Source: Alphaproteobacteria bacterium (lineage in GTDB: Bacteria; Pseudomonadota; Alphaproteobacteria; UBA7985; JAUIBT01). From it: a DNA stretch of 64,000 nt. Each line of letters starts with the position of its first letter. The first letter of the stretch is position 1. Shown here piece after piece: positions 1 through 8,303 of the stretch. The stretch covers positions 124,001 through 188,000 of the forward strand of contig JAUIBT010000001.1 in the NCBI GenBank assembly GCA_030428255.1, in the 5' to 3' direction. Under the pieces are notes generated by a model. It was not told the DNA's origin, searched no databases, and saw only the letters and a program-made list of their open reading frames with translations. The position numbers were made by a program, and so were the translations under genes.

Positions 1-1457
1 TCAGCACCAAAGCCGCCCAGTGCGACAACCGCCTCGTGATAGTGCGCCTCACTCAGCGCACAGCCGTGGCTGCGGTCGGCACCAAATTCGCGGATCTGGA
101 TTTGGTGTTCCGCGTTCCAGCGCAGATCGTTGCCGATGATGGCAACGAAGGGCAAGTTTTCACGCACGGCGGTTTCAAATTCGGCCAAGTGGAAGCCCGC
201 CGTGCCATCGCCCATCATCGCAATGACGGTGGCATGTGGGTCAGCCGCGCGCGCGGCCATGGCATAGGCAATACCGCCGCCAATCGCGCCCGAAACGCCG
301 TTGATAACCCGCCGCTTGGCAGACAACCCCGCCTGCGCCCATTGGCCGATCTCGCCGCCATCACAGATCAAAATCGGCCTCTCTAGTCCGTCGAGAACCT
401 CTTGCACCACGGCACAAAGGCCCGATGGATGGATTGGCCTGTTGGCGAGCTGAACGGCAGTGCGCCGTTGGATCGCCGCGCTTACCCGGCGCTGCCAGTC
501 GCTTTGGCTTTGCGCTGTGGATGCGCCGGCCAGCGCGTTGGCAACCCCGATAGGATCGGCGACCAAACTGAAGGTGAGGCGCTGCTTGCAATTGCGTTGG
601 CCCCGCTCCTGCTCCTTGGGGTCAGCGTTGACCAAGCTCCAGTCAGCCGCTGGCGCAACCGCGCCAAATTGCAGCGTAAAGTCCAAAGGCTTGCCCAACA
701 ACAAGACCCGATCGGCCTCCGCCAGCACAGCCGACACAGCGCCCAGCGAGGGATCTTTTGCTCCCCTCGGGCTTTCGCTTGCAAACACCGCTGCGCCGGT
801 GGCCTGTGCCAATCGCGCGGCAAGGCCAGGCTGGCGGGTGGCGTTCAGCGCTGGTCCGAGCACGACCACAGAGCGTTGCCCAGCAGCCAACCAAGCGCCC
901 AAGGCTTTGACATCGACCGGGCCAGGCGCGAGCGCTTCAGCCTGTGCCACAGCGTCAGTTGCCGCCGTCAAGACATCAGCGGGCAGCGAGACATGCACCG
1001 GCCCTGGCCTTCCTGAGGCTGCGAGCCTCATGGCCTGGTGGATCACGCCCGACAGCTCATCGGCTGAGGTCGCCCGCACCGACCACTTGGTCACCGACTG
1101 GGTGAGTGCCACCTGGTCCATTTCCTGAAATGCGCCCTGCCCGTCGCGCCCCACCGGGCTGTCCCCGCTCAGCAGCAGTATGGGCGAGTCTGAGGCTCGC
1201 GCGGTCAACAAAGGCCCGATGGCATTGCACAGCCCCGCCCCCGCCGTCACCAGTGCGACGCCAACCTGACCGGTTAGTTGCGCATAGGCTTCGGCCATAT
1301 AGACCGCCGCCGCCTCGTGCCGTGTATGATAGAGCCGGATGCCGACCTCTAAGCTGGCGTCAAACAGCGGCATGATCTGGTTGCCCGACAGGGCGAAGAT
1401 GTCGCGCACGCCCCGTTCAGCTAGGGCCTGCATCACGCGATCACAGCCTCGGTTCAT
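1..1457 (-). CDS. TPP-dependent enzyme (acetolactate synthase/decarboxylase superfamily), 3' end outside window
   Basis: Thiamine-diphosphate enzyme of the acetolactate synthase/benzoylformate decarboxylase superfamily, open to the window edge (485 codons visible, about 50-100 missing). The ATG overlaps the preceding stop by one base (TGATG), so it is the last visible gene of the eight-gene operon. Translating the minus strand shows the N-terminal pyrimidine-binding domain with the activating Glu in TRHEAAAVY (H47, E48), a central domain, and a C-terminal cofactor domain with GDG in MMGDGTAGFH followed about 25 residues later by GNDLRWN. The metal/TPP site therefore looks intact. The substrate cannot be told from sequence; these enzymes decarboxylate or ligate 2-oxoacids. 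Its neighbours (sulfite-oxidase fold, fumarase, complex II) do not match the usual ilvBN context, so branched-chain synthesis is unlikely. Confidence 0.85.
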   Translation of the reverse strand, partial: MNRGCDRVMQALAERGVRDIFALSGNQIMPLFDASLEVGIRLYHTRHEAAAVYMAEAYAQLTGQVGVALVTAGAGLCNAIGPLLTARASDSPILLLSGDSPVGRDGQGAFQEMDQVALTQSVTKWSVRATSADELSGVIHQAMRLAASGRPGPVHVSLPADVLTAATDAVAQAEALAPGPVDVKALGAWLAAGQRSVVVLGPALNATRQPGLAARLAQATGAAVFASESPRGAKDPSLGAVSAVLAEADRVLLLGKPLDFTLQFGAVAPAADWSLVNADPKEQERGQRNCKQRLTFSLVADPIGVANALAGASTAQSQSDWQRRVSAAIQRRTAVQLANRPIHPSGLCAVVQEVLDGLERPILICDGGEIGQWAQAGLSAKRRVINGVSGAIGGGIAYAMAARAADPHATVIAMMGDGTAGFHLAEFETAVRENLPFVAIIGNDLRWNAEHQIQIREFGADRSHGCALSEAHYHEAVVALGGFGA

Positions 1458-2560
1458 CAGGGTTTCTCCACGACATAGAGCCGAACACGATGAACGGCGT
1501 TATTGGCAAATCCGGCCAAGTCAAAGGGCGCTTCCAAGGGCTGAACCTGGCCGTTCGCGTCGGTTGCACGGCAGGCCAAATCATAGACGCCAGGCTTTGG
1601 GTGCCAGTCAAAACGCCAGCCCGTCCAGGCATAATGATCTTGGCGGCCGGTCAGCTCGGCTTGATGCCAGGCCTCGCCGGTCCACACCTCGACCGACTGG
1701 ATCGCTGCGCCGCCACCCGACCAAGCGCGCCCCTCAATCGTCACAGCGCCTTCTTGCATCCAACGCTGGCGCGTCACCCAATCGGGCACGCCAGGCGGCT
1801 TCATCAAGGACTTAACCCGCATGGTGGTAACTGGCCTGCCGGGGTCCTCAGCGTTGGCACGATAGCGATAAGTCTGGACCTGCTGGAAGCCTTGATAGCG
1901 CTGTGTCAGCGCCTCGATCCGGGTCAGCCATTTGACCGAGGCCATGCCGTACCAACCAGGCACAATGATGCGCAGCGGCGCGCCATGTTGCGGCAGTAAG
2001 GGCGCGTCATTCATGCCCCAGACCAGCATAACCTCAAGCTCGGCGATTTGGTCAGGCGTCAAGCTGCGGCCAAAGAAGTGCGGCTGACCTTTGTCGAAGC
2101 CAAAATCAGCCCCAATGAAAGCAAAGTCCTGCACGCCCGCTTGCGGCTTGGCGCGCTCTAGCAAGGGAGCCAGCAGGGTGCCCGTCCACTGGGAGGTGCC
2201 GACAGCCTCATACATCCAGGGCATGGAAAAACAGCGCGGCGTCACGCCTGCACGCCCGTTGCCAGCGCACTCCAGCGTCACAGGGCGGGTGATGAGGGGC
2301 AAGGCGCGCAACTCGGCCAAAGTCAGCGAAAAGGGCGCGTCAAAAGCCCCCCCAAACGACAGGACATGCACCGCTTCGTCGATCAGCGGCACGTCAAAGT
2401 GATTGAGCAAGTAGTGCGTGCCGGTCGGGGTAATGTCTTGGCCCAAGGTCTCCAGCAATGCGCCAGAATTGCGATTGGCCAGTGCTACTTCTTCAAACGA
2501 GAACGCCCCGTCCATGGCCTGGGGCCGTGCCGCACCGGGCTCAAAGGGATTGCTGGTCAT
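1457..2560 (-). CDS. Sulfite-oxidase-family molybdopterin oxidoreductase
   Basis: A 367-residue protein of the sulfite oxidase family. The N-terminal two thirds carry the molybdopterin-binding fold with the Mo-ligating cysteine in LECAGNGR (C98). The C-terminal ~110 residues (from about EGRAWSGGG) match the Mo-cofactor dimerisation domain. There is no signal peptide or Tat motif, so it is predicted cytoplasmic, unlike the periplasmic SorA-type sulfite dehydrogenases. No heme or cytochrome domain is attached, so electrons would pass to an unknown acceptor. The start overlaps the fumarase beta gene by four bases (ATGA) and the stop overlaps the TPP gene by one. The family assignment is firm. 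Sulfite as substrate is only a family-based guess. Confidence 0.85.
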   Translation of the reverse strand: MTSNPFEPGAARPQAMDGAFSFEEVALANRNSGALLETLGQDITPTGTHYLLNHFDVPLIDEAVHVLSFGGAFDAPFSLTLAELRALPLITRPVTLECAGNGRAGVTPRCFSMPWMYEAVGTSQWTGTLLAPLLERAKPQAGVQDFAFIGADFGFDKGQPHFFGRSLTPDQIAELEVMLVWGMNDAPLLPQHGAPLRIIVPGWYGMASVKWLTRIEALTQRYQGFQQVQTYRYRANAEDPGRPVTTMRVKSLMKPPGVPDWVTRQRWMQEGAVTIEGRAWSGGGAAIQSVEVWTGEAWHQAELTGRQDHYAWTGWRFDWHPKPGVYDLACRATDANGQVQPLEAPFDLAGFANNAVHRVRLYVVEKP

Positions 2561-3222
2561 ATCACCTCGTCAGCGCGATCATCGCTTTCGCCATAGCGTT
2601 TGAGCACCGCAGGCTTGGTGCCCTCATAGATACGCTCGATATTCTGCGCGATCTTAGCGTTTTCGCGCTCGAACAGGCAATTGCCTTGCAGGTCAGAGGC
2701 GACAATAAACGGGCCCATCTTGTTGCATTTGATGACCCACATGGCCTGCGCCAGCCCCAGGCGCTCGTTCCAATGCACGGCTTCAACCCGCTCGACGCCG
2801 CGCCCCAACAGCGCGCCGGTGCCATAGCCAACCGTCGAAAGGTAGATCGCGCCATTGGGCACGAAGTAGGACTTGTAGTCTTTGGACGACATACCACCCT
2901 TGCCAATGATCAACTTGGCGCCGGTCTTCTCCATCCACTCGGGCAGCCACTTGGCAAAGCGAAACGAGGCCGTGGCAGTCACCGCGCCCATGTCGAACGA
3001 GCCATCGGCGTTGATGCGCGCAGCGGGCGAGCAGTGGAAGTTAGCGGCGCTCTGGGACGGCAGCTCCATGGGAATGTTGGCCTTGTCCTCCAACGCGTAG
3101 ATATAAACGCCCTCGCGCGCGGTATACATCAGCCCGTCCAGATAGACGATATCGCCCAAACGCAGGGCGGCGATGGCCTCTGGCGTCGGCGTGGTCGAGA
3201 GCCGGATTTCGCGCGGTTTCAT
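2557..3222 (-). CDS. Class I fumarate hydratase / tartrate dehydratase, beta subunit
   Basis: The C-terminal (beta) half of an iron-sulfur-dependent class I fumarase as a separate subunit, of the fumarase/TtdB type. It contributes the swivelling domain that closes over the [4Fe-4S] cluster held by the alpha subunit. I start at MKPREIRL (221 residues) because an AAGGA Shine-Dalgarno lies 7-8 bases upstream; an in-frame start 14 codons earlier has no such support. Family features include IIGKGGM and the conserved GTGALLGRGVERVEAVHWNE-type C-terminal segment. It follows the alpha subunit by 51 bp and overlaps the molybdoenzyme gene by 4 bp. Fumarate, tartrate and mesaconate hydratases cannot be separated by eye. 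Confidence 0.88.
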   Translation of the reverse strand: MKPREIRLSTTPTPEAIAALRLGDIVYLDGLMYTAREGVYIYALEDKANIPMELPSQSAANFHCSPAARINADGSFDMGAVTATASFRFAKWLPEWMEKTGAKLIIGKGGMSSKDYKSYFVPNGAIYLSTVGYGTGALLGRGVERVEAVHWNERLGLAQAMWVIKCNKMGPFIVASDLQGNCLFERENAKIAQNIERIYEGTKPAVLKRYGESDDRADEVI

Positions 3223-3254
3223 CTGCTGTCCTTCTCGCTCATTTCTACGTCCAT

Positions 3255-3280
3255 TGGAGCTCACTCGTGGAGCTCACTCG
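3255..3280. repeat. 13-bp tandem duplication across the fumarase alpha stop codon
   Basis: Two exact adjacent copies of TGGAGCTCACTCG (3255-3267 and 3268-3280). On the coding (minus) strand each copy contains GAGTGA, so the alpha-subunit stop codon (3276-3274) is repeated 13 bases downstream. It is one of several similar duplications at gene ends in this window. Confidence 0.9.
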
Positions 3281-4230
3281 GCGGCTTCGCGCAGGGGGTG
3301 CCAATCGACTGTTTCGCGCCGCTGGTAGGGCGTGAACCAATCGGGGTCGGTGCGGTATTCAACGCGGCCGTCGGGCCAGATACGCGCAACAGCGCGCCGC
3401 GATGACAGGCAAAAGGCATGCACCGACATGGGCATGCCGCCAGTGTGGCAGTAGCCCACCTCTATGTTGCAGTCGATGACCATGTTCGATCCGACGAAGC
3501 CCATCGCGCCCATGCCGATCGAGTTGCCCAGCGCCGTGAGTTCGTCTTCGAGCGCGGCAATGCGCGGGTCAGAGTTCTTGCTGCCCACCGTGCGCAGTAC
3601 CGAGGCGCGCTTGCCCAAGGTCATGCAGATGTCTTTGGATCCGCCCAAGCCAATGCCGATAATCGCTGGCTGACAGGCCAGGCCCCGCTTACCGAAGGCC
3701 ATCAAGCTGTCGAGGTAAAAGCGCTTGATGCCCTGCATGCCGTCTGAGGGAAACAGCATGCGATAGTCGCTGCCGAACAGGCCGCCCTTGTGCACGCTGA
3801 TCAGGTCGATCCAGTCGCCCTCGGGTTCAAAGCCGTATTCGATTTCTGGTGCGCCAATTCCGACGTTGTTGTTGTGATCGGTGCGCCACAGAGGATGCAC
3901 GCGGTTGGGCCTCAGCGGCACGTCAAAGGTGGCCTGCGCTGTGGCCCGGCGCAAGGCGGCCTCCAACGCGACCATCCCGCCTTCAAGCTGCGCCTCGTTG
4001 CCCAGCTTAACGAACCAGCGCGGCACCCCGGTGTCGCCGCACATGGCGCTGCGGTCCTGCTTCGCGGCCTCGTAGTTATCCAGCATGGCCTGGAGCACGA
4101 AGGACGACAGGTCGCCCTCCTCGCTCTTGGCCGCCCGCTTGAGCCCCTCGTGGTAGTCCTGTGGGATCTCAATGGCCGCCTTTTCCATCAGGGTCTTGGC
4201 CGTATCAAAAACAAGATCGTTAGCGATCAT
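3274..4230 (-). CDS. Class I fumarate hydratase / tartrate dehydratase, alpha subunit
   Basis: The catalytic alpha half of a split class I hydratase that adds water across fumarate-type double bonds using an oxygen-sensitive [4Fe-4S] cluster. From the ATG at 4230 (318 residues), three cysteines sit where cluster ligands are expected: C64 in MCGDTGVP, C186 in ACQPAIIG and C261 in GYCHTGG. The conserved GIGLGGSKD loop is present. The ATG is preferred over a TTG four codons upstream because GGAG lies 5-8 bases before it. The gene is 40 bp downstream of the flavoprotein gene and in the same operon, so product of the complex-II-like enzyme could be hydrated directly. The split form is also used by L(+)-tartrate dehydratase and mesaconase. 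Confidence 0.9.
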   Translation of the reverse strand: MIANDLVFDTAKTLMEKAAIEIPQDYHEGLKRAAKSEEGDLSSFVLQAMLDNYEAAKQDRSAMCGDTGVPRWFVKLGNEAQLEGGMVALEAALRRATAQATFDVPLRPNRVHPLWRTDHNNNVGIGAPEIEYGFEPEGDWIDLISVHKGGLFGSDYRMLFPSDGMQGIKRFYLDSLMAFGKRGLACQPAIIGIGLGGSKDICMTLGKRASVLRTVGSKNSDPRIAALEDELTALGNSIGMGAMGFVGSNMVIDCNIEVGYCHTGGMPMSVHAFCLSSRRAVARIWPDGRVEYRTDPDWFTPYQRRETVDWHPLREAAE

Positions 4231-4270
4231 AGCTAGCTCCAATCCAGCTTAGCGGGCGCGTAAGCTTGGG

Positions 4271-6034
4271 TCACGACGCGGCCACCAGGCTTGCGGGCTC
4301 GCCTGCGGGGATCAGGGTCTCGCCAGGGCGAACGATGCTGAACTCAACCGGCTCGCGCCCCACCTCAACCGAGCCGCCAGCCTGCCGCGCTACGGTGAAA
4401 AAGCTGTCCTCAATCGCCCCAGGCTCGGGGAAGTCTTCGCGAAAGTGCGCGCCCCGTGAATTCTCGCGCGCCAAAGCGGCCTTGGCAATCACCTCGGAAA
4501 TATCGCAAAGCGAGCGCAGGTTCAGCCAGTCGTGCCAGGTCAGATTATAGGCCAGTTGATCCGGGGCAACGCCCACGTCCATCAGCGCGCTCGAGACCTG
4601 AGCGATGCGATCCAGGCCCATTGTCAGACTGGTCTTGGTGCGCGTGACGCCCACATTGTCCCACATGGCGTCCTGCAACTGTTTGCGCAAAGGCAGCACC
4701 AAGTCTGGGCTGCGGGTCAATGGATGGCAGGCGCGAACCAATTCGGCCTCCAGCACGCTCTCATCCGGGTCACGCAGAGCGCCCATTTTACGGATATCCT
4801 GGCCCATGACATCGCCAGCAATACCGCCATAAACGGTCGAGTTCGCCACGCCATTGCCGCCCAGACGGTTCGAGCCATGCGCGCCGCCCGCATCTTCGCC
4901 AGCGACATACAGGCCTTCCAAGGCAGTTCGCGTGTCCACATCCACCACCACGCCGCCCATGAAATAGTGCGCAGTCGGCACCACCTCAACCAGACCAGCG
5001 GCCAGGTCAAAGCCACTGTCCGCGCAGCGCTTGACCATGCCTTTGAATTTCTGGCGCACCAGCTCGGGGCCAAGGTGGCTCATGGAGATGAAGACGCCCT
5101 CTTGGTCGGGGTGGTTGTTCTTGCGCATCTCCGCATAGATACCGCGGCTCACCACATCGCGGGTCGCGCGCTCGCCCTTGGCGTCATAGTCGAACATGAA
5201 GCGCTGCCCAGCGTGGTTGAGCAACTGGCCACCAGCCCCGCGCAAGCCCTCCTCCAGCACCGTGCCGGTCATGCGGGTGTGGTCGCCCGCCAGCAAGCCC
5301 GTGGGGTGAAATTGCACCATCTCCATATCGCGCAACGGCAGGCCGACCCGCAGCGCCATGGCCAGGCCGTCCATGGTCTTATCGCCCGAAGGCGTGTGAT
5401 ACTTGTACATGCTTGGCCCGCCACCGGTGGCCATCAGCACGGTCTTGGCGCGCACGAAACGAAAGCGTCCGCTGCGCATGTCGATCATCAGCACTCCGGC
5501 CAGGGCAGAGCCGTCTTTGGTCGGGATAAGGCCCACCGCGCGGTGTTCTTGCAGCTTTTCAACCGGCCGCGCCAGCACCTGCTCCATCAGCCGGTTGATG
5601 ATCTCGATGCCCGTTAGGTCGCCCTTGTGGACGGTGCGATCAGCGGTCTGCCCGGCGAAGGCCTTTTGGTGCAGGCTGCCGTCGGGGTTGCGATCAAAGA
5701 AGCAGCCGACCTCGTTTTCCAGCTCGCGAATGCGCACCACAGCTTGCTCGCAGAGCCGCCAAGCCATGTCCTGGTTGGGCAGCCACTTGCCGCCCTCGAT
5801 GGTGTCCATGAAATGACGTTCAACGCTGTCGCCCTTGCCCAGCGCTACGTTATAGCCGCCTTGCACCATGCGTGTGCAGCCGCACTTGCCGATCAAGCCT
5901 TTAACCGCGATGGTGACCTTTGTACCCTCGGGCGCTGATTGCAGGGCGTGCAGCGCTGCGAACAGACCAGCCCCGCCAGTGCCGAGGATCAGAATGTCCG
6001 AATCGTGCCGCTCAATATCGCTAACGCGGATCAT
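4271..6034 (-). CDS. Succinate dehydrogenase/fumarate reductase-like flavoprotein subunit with Cys at the flavinylation position
   Basis: A 587-residue FAD subunit of a complex-II-type enzyme that interconverts a succinate-like acid and its enoic partner. The dinucleotide-binding segment is LGTGGAGLFAA (residues 18-28). Residues expected at the dicarboxylate site are present: H243 in QFHPTG, R292 in TRDVVSR, H356 in AHYFMGG and R390 in HGSNRLGGNG. The histidine that normally binds FAD covalently (SHT..QGG) is replaced: the aligned segment reads GKCGCTRMVQGG with Cys53 at that position. FAD is therefore probably non-covalent, which would shift the redox potential and may favour reduction or a different substrate. 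The stop of the membrane-anchor gene lies one base upstream. Family membership is certain; the physiological substrate is not. Confidence 0.9.
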   Translation of the reverse strand: MIRVSDIERHDSDILILGTGGAGLFAALHALQSAPEGTKVTIAVKGLIGKCGCTRMVQGGYNVALGKGDSVERHFMDTIEGGKWLPNQDMAWRLCEQAVVRIRELENEVGCFFDRNPDGSLHQKAFAGQTADRTVHKGDLTGIEIINRLMEQVLARPVEKLQEHRAVGLIPTKDGSALAGVLMIDMRSGRFRFVRAKTVLMATGGGPSMYKYHTPSGDKTMDGLAMALRVGLPLRDMEMVQFHPTGLLAGDHTRMTGTVLEEGLRGAGGQLLNHAGQRFMFDYDAKGERATRDVVSRGIYAEMRKNNHPDQEGVFISMSHLGPELVRQKFKGMVKRCADSGFDLAAGLVEVVPTAHYFMGGVVVDVDTRTALEGLYVAGEDAGGAHGSNRLGGNGVANSTVYGGIAGDVMGQDIRKMGALRDPDESVLEAELVRACHPLTRSPDLVLPLRKQLQDAMWDNVGVTRTKTSLTMGLDRIAQVSSALMDVGVAPDQLAYNLTWHDWLNLRSLCDISEVIAKAALARENSRGAHFREDFPEPGAIEDSFFTVARQAGGSVEVGREPVEFSIVRPGETLIPAGEPASLVAAS

Positions 6035-6035
6035 A

Positions 6036-6392
6036 TCAAATCGCCTGAACTAAGAAGCTGACAGAAACAAGAAACGAGCCCGCCACCGCAGCCGCAGCCA
6101 GAGTTTTCTGCCTGCTTGACCAAGGCAGCCACTCCAGCGCCATCAGCCGCAAGCCGCCAAACATGTGAAGCGCAAGCAAGAAGACCAAACCGAACTCAGC
6201 GAACTTGAACAAGGCCAAATCGGCGAGCGCCAAAAAGCCGTCGAGCTGGGCCGCTTGGTCCAGCGCCAGCGACAGCACCCAAAAGTGCAGCGGCAGGAAC
6301 AGCACCAACCCCAGGCCCGACAGGCGATGCAAGATGTAGGCCAGCCACAAAGGATGCGCGCGCGACATGGTGCGTTTTAGCGCCCTGCTCAT
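6036..6392 (-). CDS. Complex-II-type membrane anchor (SdhC/cytochrome b556-like)
   Basis: A 118-residue protein with three predicted transmembrane helices, about residues 21-41, 60-84 and 98-117. The segment HPLWLAYILHRLSGLGLVL resembles the HRxSG signature of SdhC, where Ser and Arg contribute to the quinone site. A second histidine in LLALHMFGGLRLM is at the position of a heme b ligand. It overlaps the upstream anchor gene by four bases and ends one base before the flavoprotein start, so the four subunits are translationally coupled. Both anchors have SdhC-like features, so naming them C and D would be arbitrary. Confidence 0.8.
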   Translation of the reverse strand: MSRALKRTMSRAHPLWLAYILHRLSGLGLVLFLPLHFWVLSLALDQAAQLDGFLALADLALFKFAEFGLVFLLALHMFGGLRLMALEWLPWSSRQKTLAAAAVAGSFLVSVSFLVQAI

Positions 6393-6742
6393 AGGCTGCC
6401 CCCCATCGTTACCGCCCAGATCGCACGCGCACCGAGCGCAAGCAGCATGAGCGCGATCACGACCGACAGCCCGTCGCGCGCCTTACCACGCAGCCCGGCC
6501 CACTCGCCCAAAATGGCCCGCAAGCCAAGCGCGGTATGAACAGAGACCGCCACGACGAACGTGCCATAAAAAGCGAACCAGGCCAGCGAGCCTTGGGTAC
6601 GCCCCAAGATCTCCGCTGCCGACAAGCCGCCACGAATGGCATAAATCATCACGCCCAGGTGGACGAGCACGAAGGGCACCATCAGCAGGGCGCTGAGTCG
6701 TTGCAGCATATAAAGCCGGAAGTCGAACCGATTGTCTGTCAT
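6389..6742 (-). CDS. Complex-II-type membrane anchor, second subunit
   Basis: A 117-residue integral membrane protein with three predicted helices (about 15-36, 51-75 and 91-113). LYMLQRLSALLMVPFVLVH and VHTALGLRAILGEW resemble the quinone/heme-binding helices of succinate dehydrogenase anchors, each with one histidine able to ligate heme. The ATG at 6742 overlaps the iron-sulfur gene stop (ATGA), which fixes the start; a longer in-frame extension would lie wholly inside sdhB. Together with the neighbouring anchor it would dock the enzyme in the inner membrane and pass electrons to or from quinone. Confidence 0.78.
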   Translation of the reverse strand: MTDNRFDFRLYMLQRLSALLMVPFVLVHLGVMIYAIRGGLSAAEILGRTQGSLAWFAFYGTFVVAVSVHTALGLRAILGEWAGLRGKARDGLSVVIALMLLALGARAIWAVTMGGSL

Positions 6743-7500
6743 CGCTTGCGCGCCCCAAAGAACCGCTTGGCACTGGCGCGCTTGAGGCCCGCGATGGCCG
6801 ATACGGGGTCCAGCGCATTGGGGCAATAGGCGGTGCACGACCCGATCGAATGGCAGCTATGGCAACCGCCCTTAGCAGTAACGGCATCCAAGACCGCCTC
6901 AGGGTCGGCCTCTTTGGCATCGTTGTACAGCGTCCAAGCCCGCTGCAGCGCGGCTGGCCCCAAATAGTCCGGATCGCCCGCCACCGTATCACAGGCCGCA
7001 TAGCAAACCGCGCAGTTGATGCATTCGATTGCCGCATCGGCGATCTGTCGTTCTGGGCTATCCGGGTCTATGGCTGCAATCGGATCGTCGCGGGTTTGGC
7101 TGGGGTGATGGCGCGCCTCGGCCGCGCCCCACTTGTCAAAGAAGGCGTCCATGTCGGTGACCAAGTCCTTGATCACCGGAAGATTGCGCAAAGGAGCCAG
7201 CTCCATAGCGCCGCCCTTGGCAACCTTGCTGACGTGGGTGCGGCAGGTCCAGCGCGGCACGCCGTTGACCATCATCGCACAGGAGCCGCACATGCCAACC
7301 CGGCAGGCAAAGCGATAGCTGACCGAAGGGTCGGCGTTTTGCTGAATCCAAGACACCACATCAAGCACGGTTTGCTTGTCATAGGCTGGAACGTCGAAAG
7401 TCTGACGGTAGGACGCACCGTCGGGGCCGCCACGCTCCAGGGTTACGCTCAGTTTTTCGCCGTCTGCTCTGGTTCGACTTGGCACCACTGGCTGTGACAC
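6739..7500 (-). CDS. sdhB: Succinate dehydrogenase/fumarate reductase iron-sulfur subunit
   Basis: A 253-residue electron-transfer subunit and first gene of the operon. It has an N-terminal plant-type ferredoxin domain with the [2Fe-2S] cysteines in CRVGMCGSC plus WTCR. The C-terminal domain carries CINCAVCYAAC and CHSCHSIGSC..YCP for the [4Fe-4S] and [3Fe-4S] clusters. The start is a GTG at 7500 with AGAGGTAGG about 10 bases upstream. It overlaps the next anchor gene by 4 bp. Gene order B-anchor-anchor-A differs from the common CDAB order, suggesting a paralogous or specialised complex rather than the housekeeping one. No other sdh genes are in this window. Confidence 0.88.
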   Translation of the reverse strand: MSQPVVPSRTRADGEKLSVTLERGGPDGASYRQTFDVPAYDKQTVLDVVSWIQQNADPSVSYRFACRVGMCGSCAMMVNGVPRWTCRTHVSKVAKGGAMELAPLRNLPVIKDLVTDMDAFFDKWGAAEARHHPSQTRDDPIAAIDPDSPERQIADAAIECINCAVCYAACDTVAGDPDYLGPAALQRAWTLYNDAKEADPEAVLDAVTAKGGCHSCHSIGSCTAYCPNALDPVSAIAGLKRASAKRFFGARKR

Positions 7501-7687
7501 GTCCGGGCCTACCTCTTATCACCAACTATCAAGGCCCACCCTAAGCGTCAGCGTCATTAACGAAAAGGGAATTTTGTTAAACGTTTCTGTAAGGTTTTGT
7601 TTCTATACAGGCCAACAGGACGGCCTTGTTTCGCCAAGACCAGCATCCACATCGTGGCCCGCACCCAAGGCGCGCGCCGCTGCGCAG

Positions 7688-8227
7688 CTAGTCCTGCCGC
7701 TCAGCCGCCCGCGGTTGCCAGCCTAAGATCAGCGCCTCTTGCACTTGGGTTTCAATCGCCCCTGGACGGTAGGCACGAACATGCGCGATCGCCTCTTGAC
7801 CGTCCAGCCCCAATTCGACCAGCAGAAGGGCTGCAATGGTGCCCGCTCGCCCCTGTCCAGCAAAGCAATGCAGCAACACCGTCTTGCCACTGGTGAGGCT
7901 ATAAACCAGCTCATCGAGCAAGCCGGGCAGCAAGGACAGCGCCTGCGCATCGGGCACACCAAAATTCGTGATGGGGAATTCTTGCCACAAGACCTCGTGC
8001 TCGGCCAGGCAGTCGGCGAGCCCGCCAGCGCCGAGCTGCATGCGGCTCTCAGGCTCGTTCAGCGAGACGACGCGAAACACGCCCTGCTCTGCGATGCTAC
8101 GACAGTCGCCAATCAAACCTGCTGGCCCCAAACCTGGGCAAATCGACAGACCCAAGCGGCCTCCCGTCCCTGCTGGCAGGGGAAGCCAAGAAATCGGAAA
8201 GGCGGAAGATGCAGCAACGAGGGTCAA
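7688..8227 (-). CDS. Dual-specificity/tyrosine phosphatase-family protein
   Basis: A 179-residue cysteine-based phosphatase. The P-loop HCFAGQGRAGT (residues 120-130) gives the Cx5R active site (C121, R127), and the general acid is probably D93 in GVPDA. These proteins dephosphorylate phosphotyrosine, other phosphoesters or small molecules; the substrate here is unknown. No ATG lies near the domain start, so I use a TTG at 8227 with AAGG about 10 bases upstream; the start is uncertain. It lies 76 bp downstream of cysS on the same strand and 187 bp upstream of the complex-II operon, with no sign of functional linkage to either. Confidence 0.72.
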   Translation of the reverse strand: MTLVAASSAFPISWLPLPAGTGGRLGLSICPGLGPAGLIGDCRSIAEQGVFRVVSLNEPESRMQLGAGGLADCLAEHEVLWQEFPITNFGVPDAQALSLLPGLLDELVYSLTSGKTVLLHCFAGQGRAGTIAALLLVELGLDGQEAIAHVRAYRPGAIETQVQEALILGWQPRAAERQD

Positions 8228-8303
8228 GACAGGGCACCTTTAATCATACGGTTAGGGGAGGCATCGCGCGGGCGATGGCCGCCGCGGCTATAACACGAAG
8301 GGC

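Noticed and set aside
1-1457. TPP gene broken by frameshift, since only short frames are obvious there
   Set aside because: Translation from 1457 stays in the same frame to the window edge, with motifs in order (RHEAAA, MMGDGTAG, EAHYHEAVVALGG); it is simply cut by the edge.
4532-5617. A 361-codon plus-strand frame opposite the flavoprotein gene
   Set aside because: His-rich low-information translation, fully inside a well-conserved flavoprotein gene on the other strand.
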